Shown in pieces: positions 8,153 to 17,470 of a stretch of DNA of 64,000 bases. How positions within the stretch are numbered: the stretch's first letter is position 1; the number at the start of each line of letters is the position of its first letter. A program made the position numbers and the translations under genes. The stretch comes from Pseudomonas solani (GTDB lineage: Bacteria > Pseudomonadota > Gammaproteobacteria > Pseudomonadales > Pseudomonadaceae). The stretch spans positions 1,196,001 to 1,260,000 of the forward strand of contig NZ_AP023081.1 in NCBI RefSeq assembly GCF_026072635.1, written 5' to 3'. The notes below the pieces were generated by a model. It did no database searches. It was not told the DNA's origin and was given only the letters and a program-made list of their open reading frames with translations.

Positions 8153-9423
8153 TGGGCTTGCTTGTCCGTGCCCTCGTCGAGGGCGAAGAGTTCCTGGGCC
8201 ACGGCCAGCGCATCGAAGCGACCGTCGGCGGAGAGTTTTTTCAGCTGCACGCTGGGGGCATGCAGCAGCTTGTTGGTGAGCCCGCGGGCGAGCTGGGCCA
8301 TGACATCTTCGGCGGAACTGCCGTTGGCCAGCATGCGCTGCGCCTTGGCCAGTTCCTCGTCACGGGTGCGTTCGGCCTGCTGGCGGTAGGCGCGCAGCAC
8401 GTCCACGGCAGCCAGTTCGCGCAGGCGCTGCATGAACTCGACCACACCGCCACCGACCAGCTCCTCGGCGGCCTGGGCGGCGCCCTGGCGGCTCTTGAGG
8501 TTTTCGGCGACCACTTCGTGGAGGTCGTCGACGGTATAGAGGTAGACGTCGTCCAACTCGCCGACTTCGGGTTCGATGTCGCGCGGCACGGCGATGTCGA
8601 CCATGAAGATCGGCTTGTGCTTGCGCTGCTTCAGCGCACGCTCGACCGCGCCCTTGCCGAGGATCGGCAACTGGCTGGCGGTGGAACTGATGACGATGTC
8701 GCTGTTGACCAGCTCGTCGGGGATATCGGCCAGCAGCACGGCGTGGGCACCGAACTGCTCGGCGAGCATGCTGGCGCGTTCGAGGGTGCGGTTGGCGACG
8801 ACGATGCGCTTCACACCCTGCTCGTGCAGATGGCGGGCGACCAGGGTGATGGTCTCGCCGGCGCCGATGAGCAGCGCCTGGCTGCGGTGCATGTCGGTGA
8901 AGATCTGCTTGGCCAGGCTGACTGCGGCGAAGGCCACGGAGACCGGGTTCTCACCGATCGCGGTGTCGGTGCGCACGGTCTTGGCGGTGCTGAAGGTGGC
9001 CTGGAACAGCCGGCCCAGCAGCGGGCCGACGGTGCCGGCCTCACGCGCCACGGCGTAGGCGGACTTCATCTGGCCGAGGATCTGCGGCTCGCCGAGGACC
9101 ATGGAGTCGAGCCCCGACGCGACACGCATCATGTGGCGTACGGCGGCATCGTCCTGGTGCACGTAGGCGCAGGCACGCAGCTCTTCGAGGCTGAGGTTGT
9201 GGTAGCCGGCCAGCCAGGCCAGGACTTCGTCGGCGCTGATCTGCTCCTGCTCCAGGTACAGCTCGCTGCGGTTGCAGGTGGAGAGGATCGCCGCCTCGCG
9301 GCTGGCCGTGAGGTTGCACAGCTGCCGCAGCGCCTCGACCAATTGCTCGGGAGTAAAAGCCACGCGCTCACGTACATCCACGGACGCGGTTTTGTGGTTG
9401 ATACCGAGGGCAAGAAAGGCCAT
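8149..9423 (-). CDS. hemA: Glutamyl-tRNA reductase
   Basis: 424 residues. Catalyses the first committed step of C5-pathway heme synthesis, reducing glutamyl-tRNA(Glu) to glutamate-1-semialdehyde. The catalytic cysteine lies in ILSTCNRSELYLE near residue 50. The NADPH-binding region ALLIGAGETITLVARHL and the C-terminal dimerisation helix are present. It is the first gene of the minus-strand operon that continues through prfA, prmC, moeB and murI. The 185-base gap to the divergent TPR lipoprotein gene must contain both promoters; no clear -35/-10 pair was settled there. Confidence 0.97.
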   Translation of the reverse strand: MAFLALGINHKTASVDVRERVAFTPEQLVEALRQLCNLTASREAAILSTCNRSELYLEQEQISADEVLAWLAGYHNLSLEELRACAYVHQDDAAVRHMMRVASGLDSMVLGEPQILGQMKSAYAVAREAGTVGPLLGRLFQATFSTAKTVRTDTAIGENPVSVAFAAVSLAKQIFTDMHRSQALLIGAGETITLVARHLHEQGVKRIVVANRTLERASMLAEQFGAHAVLLADIPDELVNSDIVISSTASQLPILGKGAVERALKQRKHKPIFMVDIAVPRDIEPEVGELDDVYLYTVDDLHEVVAENLKSRQGAAQAAEELVGGGVVEFMQRLRELAAVDVLRAYRQQAERTRDEELAKAQRMLANGSSAEDVMAQLARGLTNKLLHAPSVQLKKLSADGRFDALAVAQELFALDEGTDKQAQ

Positions 9424-9608
9424 GCAGGGTCGCTAACGGAAACGGGAGGCGCGCAATTGTCCTCCTTCAACAGATTGAGAACAACCACCGCTCGCTATTG
9501 TCACAATCACCATGAACCGGCCCAACAATGTATCGGCCCTTGCCCCATGGGCTTGCCCAGCCGCTTGTGTCATGATGCTCCGACCGCAGGTTAGTCGCCT
9601 TTTCCCCT

Positions 9609-11336
9609 ATGAATAAATCCTTCGCGTTGCTGACCGCCCTCCTGCTCGTTGGCGGTTGCCAGACCCTGGCCCCCACCTCGCCGGACGGCACGCCGCCGGT
9701 GGAAGACACCAGCCAGGCGCCCGATTCCAAGCCGGAAGTCTATGGCTCCTTCAGCCGCGACACGCTGTTCGCCCTGCTCTCCGCCGAAGTGGCCGGGCAG
9801 CGCAACCGCTTCGATATCGCCCTCGGCAACTATGTCCAGCAGGCCAATGCGACCCAGGACGCCGGCGTCGCCGAACGCGCCTTCCGCATCGCCGAGTACC
9901 TGGGGGCCGATCAGGCCGCACTGGACACCGCGCTGATCTGGGCGAAGAACGCGCCGGACAACCTCGACGCCCAGCGCGCCGCTGCCGTACAGCTCGCCCG
10001 TGGCGGCCGCTACGACGAATCCATGACCTATATGGAGAAGGTGCTACAGGGCCAAGGCGATACCCACTTCGATTTCCTCGCCCTCTCTGCCGCCGAGACC
10101 GACCCGGATACCCGCACCGGCCTGCTGCAAAGCTTCGACCGCCTGCTCGCCAAGTACCCGGACAACAGCCAGCTGGTGTTCGGCAAATCGGTGCTGCTGC
10201 AACAGGACGGCCGCACCGAAGAAGCGCTTGCGCTGCTGGAAGACATCCCCGCGGATGACCAGCAGATCCCGCCGATTCTTTTGCGCGCACGCCTGCTGCA
10301 AAGCCTGGACCGCACCGACGAAGCCCTGCCGCTGCTGCAGAAAGGCATCAAGCAGCACCCGGACGACAAACGCCTGCGCCTGACCTACGCGCGCCTGTTG
10401 GTAGAAGAGAACCGCCTGGACGAAGCCAAGTCCGAGTTCGCCGGCCTGGTGCAACAGTTCCCCGACGATGACGACCTGCGCTTCTCCCTGGCACTGGTGT
10501 GCATGGAAGGCGAGGCCTGGGACGAAGCCCAGGTCTACCTCGAAGAGCTGGTCGACCGTGGCAGCCACGTGGACTCCGCCCACTTCAACCTGGGCCAGGT
10601 CTACGAAAAGCGCGGCGACAAGGAAAGCGCGCTGATCGAGTACGCACTGGTCGGTGCCGGCAACGACTACCTGCCCGCGCAACTGCGCCAGACCGAGATC
10701 CTGCTGGACGCCAACCGCCCAGACGAAGCCGCCGCCCGCCTGGACAAGGCCCGCGACGCCCAGCCTGACTATGCCATCCAGCTGTACCTGATCGAGGCCG
10801 AGAGCTTCGCCGAGCGCCAGCAGCAGGACCGTTCCTGGAACGTCATCCAGCAAGGCCTGCAGCAATTCCCGGATGACCTCAACCTTCTCTATACCCGCGC
10901 GATGCTCGCGGAGAAGCGCGGCGACCTGGCGCAACTGGAGCGCGACCTGCGTTTCATCCTCGAGCGTGAACCGGAAAATGCCATGGCGCTCAACGCCCTC
11001 GGCTACACCCTGGCCGATCGCACCACGCGCTACGAGGAAGCCCGCCAACTGGTCGAAAAGGCATACCAACTCAAGCCGGACGACCCCGCCATTCTCGACA
11101 GCCTCGGCTGGATCAACTTCCGCCTGGGCAACATGGATGAAGCAGAACGCCTGCTGCGCCAGGCCCTGAAGGAATTCCCCGATCACGAAGTGGCCGCCCA
11201 CCTGGGCGAAGTGCTCTGGGCCCGTGGCAAGCAGAGCGAAGCTCGCGAAGTCTGGTCCGAAGCCCTCAAGACCCAACCCGACAGCCCGATCCTGCGCGGC
11301 ACCCTGCAGCGCCTGACCGGCTCCGAGACTCTTTGA
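9609..11336 (+). CDS. Tetratricopeptide-repeat lipoprotein
   Basis: 575 residues. The signal peptide ends in a lipobox (LLVGGC near residue 16), so the mature protein is probably anchored in the outer membrane. The rest is a run of TPR-like helix pairs, for example near residues 200-330 and 440-540 (MALNALGYTLADR and AILDSLGWINFRLG). The equivalent in P. aeruginosa is PA4667 (from memory). Its position before lolB suggests an envelope role, but no specific partner can be read from the sequence. The lolB start follows 3 bases after the stop. Confidence 0.88.
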   Translation: MNKSFALLTALLLVGGCQTLAPTSPDGTPPVEDTSQAPDSKPEVYGSFSRDTLFALLSAEVAGQRNRFDIALGNYVQQANATQDAGVAERAFRIAEYLGADQAALDTALIWAKNAPDNLDAQRAAAVQLARGGRYDESMTYMEKVLQGQGDTHFDFLALSAAETDPDTRTGLLQSFDRLLAKYPDNSQLVFGKSVLLQQDGRTEEALALLEDIPADDQQIPPILLRARLLQSLDRTDEALPLLQKGIKQHPDDKRLRLTYARLLVEENRLDEAKSEFAGLVQQFPDDDDLRFSLALVCMEGEAWDEAQVYLEELVDRGSHVDSAHFNLGQVYEKRGDKESALIEYALVGAGNDYLPAQLRQTEILLDANRPDEAAARLDKARDAQPDYAIQLYLIEAESFAERQQQDRSWNVIQQGLQQFPDDLNLLYTRAMLAEKRGDLAQLERDLRFILEREPENAMALNALGYTLADRTTRYEEARQLVEKAYQLKPDDPAILDSLGWINFRLGNMDEAERLLRQALKEFPDHEVAAHLGEVLWARGKQSEAREVWSEALKTQPDSPILRGTLQRLTGSETL

Positions 11337-11339
11337 TCC

Positions 11340-11957
11340 ATGCGTCTACGTTCACTGCTAGCCGCCGGCGCCCTGCTCCTGCTCACGGGCTGCGCCGGCC
11401 TCACCTCCCACGAAACCGTTGACGGCCAGGGCGACCCGGCGCAATGGAAAGTTCACAAGGAACAGGTCGCCGCGCTCGACGGCTGGCAGATCGCCGGCAA
11501 GGTCGGCATCCGCGCACCGAAGGACTCCGGCAGCGGCACGCTGTTCTGGCTGCAACGCCGCGACTATTACGACATCCGCCTTTCCGGCCCCCTGGGTCGC
11601 GGCGCGGCACGCCTCACCGGGCACCCGGGCGCCATTACCCTCGAAGTGGCCAACCAGGGTCGCTACGAAGCCGAATCCCCCGAAGCCCTGCTGGAAGAAC
11701 AGCTCGGCTGGCGCCTGCCGGTGTCCCACCTGCAATGGTGGGTGCGCGGCCTGCCCGCCCCGGATAGCCGCAGCCGCCTGACCCTGGACGGCAAGAGCCA
11801 CCTGGCGAGCCTCGAGCAGGACGGCTGGCAGGTGCAGTACCTCAGCTATGTGGAGCAGAACGGCTTCACCCTGCCCGAGCGCATCAAGCTCAAGGGCGCC
11901 GACCTCGACGTCACCCTGGTGATCAAGGACTGGCAGCCGCGCCAGCTCGGCCAGTAG
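11340..11957 (+). CDS. lolB: Outer-membrane lipoprotein localisation protein LolB
   Basis: 205 residues. The signal peptide ends in a lipobox (LLTGCAGL, Cys near residue 19). LolB accepts lipoproteins from LolA in the periplasm and inserts them into the outer membrane. The GWQIAGKVGIRAP segment and the WWVRGLPAP stretch are typical of the family. It sits between the TPR lipoprotein and ispE, the conserved lolB-ispE-prs order of gammaproteobacteria, and is probably co-transcribed with both. Confidence 0.94.
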   Translation: MRLRSLLAAGALLLLTGCAGLTSHETVDGQGDPAQWKVHKEQVAALDGWQIAGKVGIRAPKDSGSGTLFWLQRRDYYDIRLSGPLGRGAARLTGHPGAITLEVANQGRYEAESPEALLEEQLGWRLPVSHLQWWVRGLPAPDSRSRLTLDGKSHLASLEQDGWQVQYLSYVEQNGFTLPERIKLKGADLDVTLVIKDWQPRQLGQ

Positions 11958-11964
11958 GCGCACC

Positions 11965-12815
11965 ATGCAGGACGCACAGCTGATCCTCCCGGCTCCGGCC
12001 AAGCTCAACCTCATGCTGCATATCCTCGGCCGCCGTGCCGACGGCTATCACGAGCTGCAGACCCTGTTCCAGTTCCTCGAACACGGCGACGAACTGGGCT
12101 TCACCCTGCGCCAGGATGGTGAAATCCACCTGCGCACCGAGGTGCCGGGCGTGCCCCATGAGAGCAACCTGATCGTCCGCGCCGCCAGGCGCCTGCAGCA
12201 GGAATCCGGCACCGCTCTCGGTGCCGATATCTGGCTGGACAAGCGCCTGCCCATGGGCGGCGGCATCGGCGGCGGCAGCTCGGATGCCGCCACTACCCTG
12301 CTCGGCCTCGACCACCTCTGGCAGACCCACCTGGGCGAGGACCGCCTCGCCGAACTGGGCCTGGCCCTGGGCGCCGATGTGCCGGTATTCGTACGCGGCC
12401 GTGCGGCCTTCGCCGAAGGTGTCGGCGAGCGCCTGCAGCCGGTCACCCTGCCCGAGCCCTGGTTCCTCGTCGCCGTACCGCAAGTCTTTGTCAGCACAGC
12501 GGAAGTTTTCACCGATCCCGAGTTGACACGGAATACTCCGCCCATTAATCTTCGCAGCCTTCTTGAGGGGGCGGTCGTAATGACTGTCAACCGGTAGTCG
12601 AGAAACGTTACCCGGATGTTCGTAACGCGCTGATCCTGTTGAATAATTTCACAGCAGCTAGACTGACCGGCACTGGAGCTTGTGTGTTTGGGAGCTTCCC
12701 AAACAAGGACGATGCTGATAAAGTCGCCCGCCAACTTCCAGCCACTCTGCCGAATTTCGTCGCGCGAGGAAGCAACATCTCGATGTTGCACCGCAAGCTC
12801 GGAATCCTGGCTTGA
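11965..12815 (+). CDS. ispE: 4-diphosphocytidyl-2-C-methyl-D-erythritol kinase IspE, frameshifted as given
   Basis: IspE phosphorylates CDP-ME in the MEP isoprenoid pathway. The first frame contains PAPAKLNLMLHILGRRADGY and the GHMP ATP motif PMGGGIGGGSSDAATT (about residues 94-109) but stops at 12597, giving only 210 residues. The missing C-terminus is intact in the -1 frame: from 12570 it reads RNDCQPVVEKRYPDVRNALI, then LTGTGACVFGSF, and ends at 12815. One extra G in the G-run at 12567-12571 would restore a protein of about 283 residues. The gene is normally essential, so a one-base sequence error is the likeliest explanation. Base composition falls noticeably from about 12480 to the stop. 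Confidence 0.93.
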
Positions 12816-12850
12816 AAGAAGTGTTGCAAGTCCTCCGGTTATACCGATAC

Positions 12851-12925
12851 AGGGGCGTCGCCAAGCGGTAAGGCAGCAGGTTTTGATCCTGCCATGCGTT
12901 GGTTCGAATCCAGCCGCCCCTGCCA
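12851..12925 (+). tRNA. tRNA-Gln (TTG)
   Basis: 75 bases including CCA. Acceptor arms AGGGGCG and CGCCCCT pair exactly. The anticodon stem GCAGG/CCTGC encloses TTTTGAT with anticodon TTG. The T arm carries GGTTCGAATCC. It lies 35 bases after the restored ispE stop. Confidence 0.96.
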
Positions 12926-12979
12926 TAACCCTCCAAGGGTTCGGTACGACAAGGTCTTGCAAAGAGAGTTGAAACAGAT

Positions 12980-13054
12980 AGGGGCGTCGCCAAGCGGTAA
13001 GGCAGCAGGTTTTGATCCTGCCATGCGTTGGTTCGAATCCAGCCGCCCCTGCCA
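12980..13054 (+). tRNA. tRNA-Gln (TTG), second copy
   Basis: Same 75-base sequence as the copy at 12851, with encoded CCA. The 54-base spacer between the two is unrelated to the tRNA. Tandem tRNA-Gln genes before prs are also seen in P. aeruginosa (from memory). Confidence 0.96.
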
Positions 13055-13062
13055 TACACGAG

Positions 13063-13105
13063 AAAGCTGTTCAAAAAGCACCTGTGCATTTTGAACAGCT
13101 TTTTA
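13063..13105 (+). terminator. Terminator after the tRNA-Gln pair
   Basis: Long inverted repeat AAAGCTGTTCAAAA / TTTTGAACAGCTTT around a GCACCTGTGCA loop, ending in a T-rich tract. It separates the tRNA genes from prs, only 36 bases before the prs start. Confidence 0.8.
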
Positions 13106-13141
13106 TTCATCAGGTCCACCCTCAGCCGGCAGGTACTGCGC

Positions 13142-14083
13142 GTGTCCAAGATGATGGTCTTCACGGGGAACGCCAACCCCGATCTGGCGCGTCGCGTCGT
13201 ACGTCAATTGCACATCCCCCTCGGTGATGCCTCCGTAGGCAAATTCTCCGACGGCGAGATCAGCGCTGAAATCAATGAAAACGTTCGCGGTAAGGACGTC
13301 TTCCTGATTCAGCCCACGTGCGCGCCCACCAACGACAACCTGATGGAACTGGTGGTGATGGCTGACGCCTTCCGCCGCTCCTCGGCGTCCCGTATCACTG
13401 CAGTGATCCCCTACTTCGGCTATGCCCGCCAGGACCGCCGCCCGCGTTCCGCTCGCGTGGCGATCAGCGCGAAGGTAGTGGCCGACATGCTCACCGTGGT
13501 CGGCGTCGACCGCGTGCTGACCGTCGACCTGCACGCCGACCAGATCCAGGGCTTCTTCGATATTCCGGTAGATAACATCTACGGCTCCCCCGTTCTGGTG
13601 GATGACATCGAAGACCAACGCTTCGACAACCTCATGATCGTCTCCCCGGACATCGGTGGCGTGGTGCGTGCTCGCGCCGTTGCCAAGTCCCTGGGTGTCG
13701 ATCTGGCGATCATCGACAAGCGTCGTCCCAAGGCCAACCAGTCCGAAGTCATGCACATCATCGGTGATGTGGATGGCCGTACCTGCGTCCTGGTCGACGA
13801 CATGGTCGATACCGCCGGCACCCTCGGCCACGCTGCCAAGGCCCTGAAGGACCACGGCGCCGCCAAGGTCTACGCCTACTGCACCCACCCGGTGCTGTCG
13901 GGCCGTGCCATCGAAAACATTGAAAACTCCGTGCTGGACGAGCTGGTGGTGACCAACACCATCCCCCTGTCCGCCGCGGCACAGGCCTGCTCGCGTATCC
14001 GTCAACTGGATATCGCGCCGGTCGTGGCTGAAGCGGTCCGCCGCATCAGCAATGAGGAATCGATCAGCGCGATGTTCCGCTAA
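13142..14083 (+). CDS. prs: Ribose-phosphate pyrophosphokinase
   Basis: Makes PRPP from ribose-5-phosphate and ATP for purine, pyrimidine, histidine and NAD synthesis. The GTG at 13142 gives MSKMMVFTGNANPDLARRVV and 313 residues, the normal Pseudomonas length; a longer in-frame ATG at 13028 lies inside the second tRNA-Gln and is rejected. Motifs include YARQDRRPRSAR near residue 96, VDLHADQIQGFFD near 128 and the PRPP loop VLVDDMVDTAGT near 218. It is followed by a strong terminator. Confidence 0.97.
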   Translation: MSKMMVFTGNANPDLARRVVRQLHIPLGDASVGKFSDGEISAEINENVRGKDVFLIQPTCAPTNDNLMELVVMADAFRRSSASRITAVIPYFGYARQDRRPRSARVAISAKVVADMLTVVGVDRVLTVDLHADQIQGFFDIPVDNIYGSPVLVDDIEDQRFDNLMIVSPDIGGVVRARAVAKSLGVDLAIIDKRRPKANQSEVMHIIGDVDGRTCVLVDDMVDTAGTLGHAAKALKDHGAAKVYAYCTHPVLSGRAIENIENSVLDELVVTNTIPLSAAAQACSRIRQLDIAPVVAEAVRRISNEESISAMFR

Positions 14084-14104
14084 GCGGACATCCCTGACGA
14101 AAAC

Positions 14105-14128
14105 GCCCCGCTTCGGCGGGGCTTTTTT
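14105..14128 (+). terminator. Rho-independent terminator of prs
   Basis: GCCCCGC-TTCG-GCGGGGC stem-loop followed by six T residues, 22 bases after the prs stop. Confidence 0.93.
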
Positions 14129-14192
14129 GCCCAACCGCTCAAGATGCTGGTCGCAAGCACTCGGGGCGGTTTGGTTATTTTGGAGAAACGTA

Positions 14193-14801
14193 ATGACTGA
14201 TTTTGCCCTGAATGCCGAAGCGCGTTCCGACCTGGGGAAAGGTGCGAGCCGCCGCCTGCGTCGTAATGCCAACCTGGTTCCCGCCGTGATCTACGGTGGC
14301 GAGAAAGCCCCGGAATCCGTAAGCCTGCTGGCCAAAGACCTGGCCAAGCTGCTGGAAAACGAAGCTGCCTTCAGCCACGTCCTGTCCCTGAACGTTTCCG
14401 GCAAGACCGAAACCGTTCTGATCAAGGCCCTGCAGCGTCACCCGGCCAAAGGCTTCGTACTGCACGCTGACTTCCAGCGCGTCGTTGCCGGCCAGAAACT
14501 GACCGCTCACGTGCCCCTGCACTTCCTGAACGAAGCGACCGCCGTTGGCGTGAAGACTGGTGGTGGCGAGATCTCCCACACCATCTCCGAAGTCGAAGTC
14601 TCCTGCCTGCCGAAAGACCTGCCGGAGTTCATCGAAGTCGACCTGGCCAAGGTTGAACTGGGCCAAATCGTTCACCTGTCCGACCTCAAGCTGCCGAAAG
14701 GCGTCGAGCTGGTCGCACTGGCGCACGGCAACGACCTGGCTGTGGCTAACATCCACGCCTCCCGCGTTGTGAAAGACGAAGCAGAAGGCGCAGCCGAGTA
14801 A
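14193..14801 (+). CDS. rplY: 50S ribosomal protein L25/general stress protein Ctc
   Basis: 202 residues from the ATG at 14193, with a TGGAGAAA ribosome-binding sequence 8 bases upstream. The N-terminal domain (FALNAEARSDLGKGASRRLR) is the 5S-rRNA-binding L25 fold. The C-terminal half is the TL5/Ctc extension found in the longer form of the family. It binds the 5S rRNA region of the large subunit. The gene lies between prs and pth, the conserved order, and is probably transcribed with pth. Confidence 0.96.
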   Translation: MTDFALNAEARSDLGKGASRRLRRNANLVPAVIYGGEKAPESVSLLAKDLAKLLENEAAFSHVLSLNVSGKTETVLIKALQRHPAKGFVLHADFQRVVAGQKLTAHVPLHFLNEATAVGVKTGGGEISHTISEVEVSCLPKDLPEFIEVDLAKVELGQIVHLSDLKLPKGVELVALAHGNDLAVANIHASRVVKDEAEGAAE

Positions 14802-14835
14802 TCACTACTCGCCAGCCTGAGGAAGGGCCCCTGTC

Positions 14836-15420
14836 GTGACTGCCGTACAACTGATCGTCGGCCTGGGTAATCCAGGCCCTGAATACGACCAGACCCGGCA
14901 TAACGCAGGGGCCCTTTTCGTTGAGCGCGTGGCAGACAGCCAGCGCGTCAACCTCTCCCTCGACAAGAAGTATTTCGGCCTGGTCGGCAAGTTCAGCCAT
15001 CAGGGCCGCGACGTTCGCCTGCTCATCCCCACCACCTACATGAACCGCAGCGGCCAGTCCGTAGCGGCGCTCGCCGGTTTCTTCCGCATCCCGGTCGAGG
15101 CGATCCTGGTGGCCCACGACGAACTCGACATGCCTCCCGGCGTCGCCAAGCTCAAACTGGGCGGCGGGCACGGCGGGCACAACGGGCTGCGCGACATCAT
15201 CGCCCAGCTCGGCAATCAGAACGGCTTCCACCGCCTCCGGCTCGGCATCGGCCACCCGGGGCACAGCAGCCTGGTCTCCGGCTTCGTCCTCGGCCGCGCC
15301 CCGCGCAGCGAACAGGAAAAGCTCGACTCCAGCATCGACTTCGCCCTCGGCGTGCTGCCGGAAATGCTCGCAGGTGACTGGACCAAAGCGATGCAGAAGC
15401 TGCACAGCCAGAAGGCCTGA
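14836..15420 (+). CDS. pth: Peptidyl-tRNA hydrolase
   Basis: 194 residues from a GTG at 14836. Pth releases tRNA from peptidyl-tRNAs dropped by the ribosome. The N-terminal IVGLGNPGPEYDQTRHNAG carries the catalytic His of the family (near residue 24), and TYMNRSGQSV and VAHDELDMPPG are present. It follows rplY by 34 bases and precedes ychF by 39, the same translation-related cluster seen in many gammaproteobacteria. Confidence 0.96.
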   Translation: MTAVQLIVGLGNPGPEYDQTRHNAGALFVERVADSQRVNLSLDKKYFGLVGKFSHQGRDVRLLIPTTYMNRSGQSVAALAGFFRIPVEAILVAHDELDMPPGVAKLKLGGGHGGHNGLRDIIAQLGNQNGFHRLRLGIGHPGHSSLVSGFVLGRAPRSEQEKLDSSIDFALGVLPEMLAGDWTKAMQKLHSQKA

Positions 15421-15459
15421 TCACACCTCTTTATCGCCAATCAGCGCGAGGGACATAGC

Positions 15460-16560
15460 ATGGGATTCAATTGCGGCATCGTCGGCCTGCCCAACGTCGG
15501 CAAGTCCACCCTGTTCAACGCCCTGACCAAATCCGGCATCGCGGCGGAGAACTTCCCCTTCTGCACCATCGAGCCGAACAGCGGCATCGTGCCGATGCCC
15601 GACTCGCGCCTGCAGGCACTGGCCGAGATCGTCAAGCCCGAGCGCGTGCTGCCGACCACCATGGAATTCGTCGACATCGCCGGCCTGGTAGCCGGCGCCT
15701 CCAAGGGTGAAGGCCTGGGCAACAAGTTCCTCGCCAACATCCGCGAGACCGACGCCATCGCCCACGTGGTGCGCTGCTTCGAAGACGAGAACGTCATCCA
15801 CGTCTCCAACAGCGTCGACCCCAAGCGCGACATCGAGATCATCGACCTCGAACTGATCTTCGCCGACCTCGACAGCTGCGAGAAGCAACTGCAGAAGGTC
15901 ACCCGCAACGCCAAGGGCGGCGACAAGGACGCCCTGGCGCAGAAGGCCCTGCTGGAAAAACTCATCCCCCACTTCAGCGAAGGCAAGCCCGCACGCTCCC
16001 TGCTGAAGAACCTGGGCGATGAAGAGAAGCGCATCGTCCGTGGCTTCCACCTGCTCACCAGCAAGCCGGTGATGTACATCGCCAACGTCGCCGAAGACGG
16101 CTTCGAGAACAACCCGCACCTCGACGTGGTGAAAGCCATCGCCGAAGAGGAAGGCGCCATCGTGGTACCGGTCTGCAACAAGATCGAAGCCGAGATCGCC
16201 GAACTCGACGACGGTGAAGAGAAGGACATGTTCCTCGAAGCCCTCGGCCTCGAAGAGCCGGGTCTCAACCGCGTGATCCGCGCCGGTTACGACCTGCTCA
16301 ACCTGCAGACCTACTTCACCGCCGGCGTGAAGGAAGTGCGCGCCTGGACCGTGCGCATCGGCGCTACCGCCCCGCAGGCCGCCGCCGTGATCCACACCGA
16401 CTTCGAAAAAGGCTTCATCCGCGCCGAAGTGGTCGCCTATGACGACTTCATCCAGTTCAAGGGTGAAGCCGGCGCCAAGGAAGCCGGCAAATGGCGCCTG
16501 GAAGGCAAGGAATACATCGTCAAGGACGGCGACGTGATGCACTTCCGCTTCAACGTCTAA
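15460..16560 (+). CDS. ychF: Redox-regulated ATPase YchF
   Basis: 366 residues. An Obg-family P-loop GLPNVGKSTLFNAL begins at about residue 8, followed by DIAGLV-x-GAS-x-GEGLGN (switch II) and an NKIE motif in place of the NKxD of strict GTPases. This agrees with the ATP preference known for YchF. The C-terminal TGS-like domain ends in the conserved DGDVMHFRFNV. YchF binds ribosomes and affects oxidative-stress responses in E. coli. Confidence 0.96.
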   Translation: MGFNCGIVGLPNVGKSTLFNALTKSGIAAENFPFCTIEPNSGIVPMPDSRLQALAEIVKPERVLPTTMEFVDIAGLVAGASKGEGLGNKFLANIRETDAIAHVVRCFEDENVIHVSNSVDPKRDIEIIDLELIFADLDSCEKQLQKVTRNAKGGDKDALAQKALLEKLIPHFSEGKPARSLLKNLGDEEKRIVRGFHLLTSKPVMYIANVAEDGFENNPHLDVVKAIAEEEGAIVVPVCNKIEAEIAELDDGEEKDMFLEALGLEEPGLNRVIRAGYDLLNLQTYFTAGVKEVRAWTVRIGATAPQAAAVIHTDFEKGFIRAEVVAYDDFIQFKGEAGAKEAGKWRLEGKEYIVKDGDVMHFRFNV

Positions 16561-16618
16561 GCCCTCCCCGCTTCACCCGAAGCCCCCTGCGGACCTGCGC
16601 CGCCGGGGGCTTCGTGCT

Positions 16619-17005
16619 TCAGGCCGCCTCGCCCCGCTGCTCGAACACCTCCCGCGCCACCGCCAGGCCATTCAGCGCGGCCGGAAAGCCCGCGTAGACG
16701 GCCATCTGCATGATCGTCTCGATGATCTCCGTGCGGCTGGCGCCGACGTTCAGCGCGCCGTGCACGTGGACCTTCAGTTGCGGGGCGGCGTTGCCCAGGG
16801 CAGTCAGTGCCGCCACCACGGCGATCTCCCGGCTCTTCAGGTCCAGCCCCGGGCGGGAATAGATGTCGCCGAAGGGGAACTCCACCAGGTAGCGCGCAAA
16901 GTCCGGGGCAATGCCCGCCAGGCTCTCCACCACCCGCTCACCGGCCTCGCCGTCGATCTCCTTCAGTTTCGCCAGCCCACGCTGGTAGCGGCTCTCATCG
17001 TTCAT
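16619..17005 (-). CDS. Carboxymuconolactone decarboxylase family protein
   Basis: 128 residues from the ATG at 17005. The central SREIAVVAALTALGNAAPQL and VHVHGALNVG segments and the TEIIETIMQMAVYAGFPAA helix match the gamma-carboxymuconolactone decarboxylase fold. No redox CxxC motif of the AhpD type is present, so it is closer to the decarboxylase-like branch. Its substrate is unknown and no aromatic-degradation genes adjoin it. The start overlaps the end of the MerR regulator by 11 bases, suggesting control by that regulator. Confidence 0.85.
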   Translation of the reverse strand: MNDESRYQRGLAKLKEIDGEAGERVVESLAGIAPDFARYLVEFPFGDIYSRPGLDLKSREIAVVAALTALGNAAPQLKVHVHGALNVGASRTEIIETIMQMAVYAGFPAALNGLAVAREVFEQRGEAA

Positions 17006-17408
17006 GTGCGTTGTCCTTCTCGGTTGATGGCTCCAGCGCCAGGGCCTGCTCGCACGCGCGGTAATGCTCGATCTTCGCGTGCAGCGCATCGGCGGCCTGG
17101 CGCATCGCCTCGATCTCGGCCAGGACCTCCGCAAGGTGGCCCTCCAGTATCTGGCGACGCGCCGGCACCGTCGGCTCCCCGGCGCTCCTCAGCGCAGCGA
17201 ACGCCTGCATCTTGCCGATGGGCATGCGGGTCGTGCGCAAGCGCAGCAGGAACTCGATCCAGGCCATGTCCGAAGCCGCGTAACGCCGCTGCCCACCCGG
17301 CGCCCGGCCCACCGGGGCGATGAGCCCGATGCGCTCGTAATAACGCAGGGTGTGAGCCGTGAGCCCGGTGCGCCGGGCGACTTCGTCGATGCTGAGATGA
17401 GGTTCCAT
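16995..17408 (-). CDS. MerR family transcriptional regulator
   Basis: 137 residues. The N-terminal winged helix-turn-helix reads SIDEVARRTGLTAHTLRYYE followed by the GLI-x-P wing, then QRRYAASDMAWIEFLLRLR. A coiled dimerisation helix covers about residues 80-125. No metal-binding cysteine pair is seen; the only cysteine is near residue 119, so the inducer is probably organic. It is first of a two-gene operon with the carboxymuconolactone decarboxylase-like gene. Confidence 0.9.
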   Translation of the reverse strand: MEPHLSIDEVARRTGLTAHTLRYYERIGLIAPVGRAPGGQRRYAASDMAWIEFLLRLRTTRMPIGKMQAFAALRSAGEPTVPARRQILEGHLAEVLAEIEAMRQAADALHAKIEHYRACEQALALEPSTEKDNAHER

Positions 17409-17470
17409 GGGGCGATCCTAGAAGTTCGAGTGCGCTCTAAGTCAACCCTTTGCCGGCGCCGCGTCGCCCA

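Noticed and set aside
12567..12600. Programmed -1 frameshift in ispE
   Set aside because: No slippery heptamer or downstream pseudoknot was evident and IspE needs no second product; a lost G is simpler.
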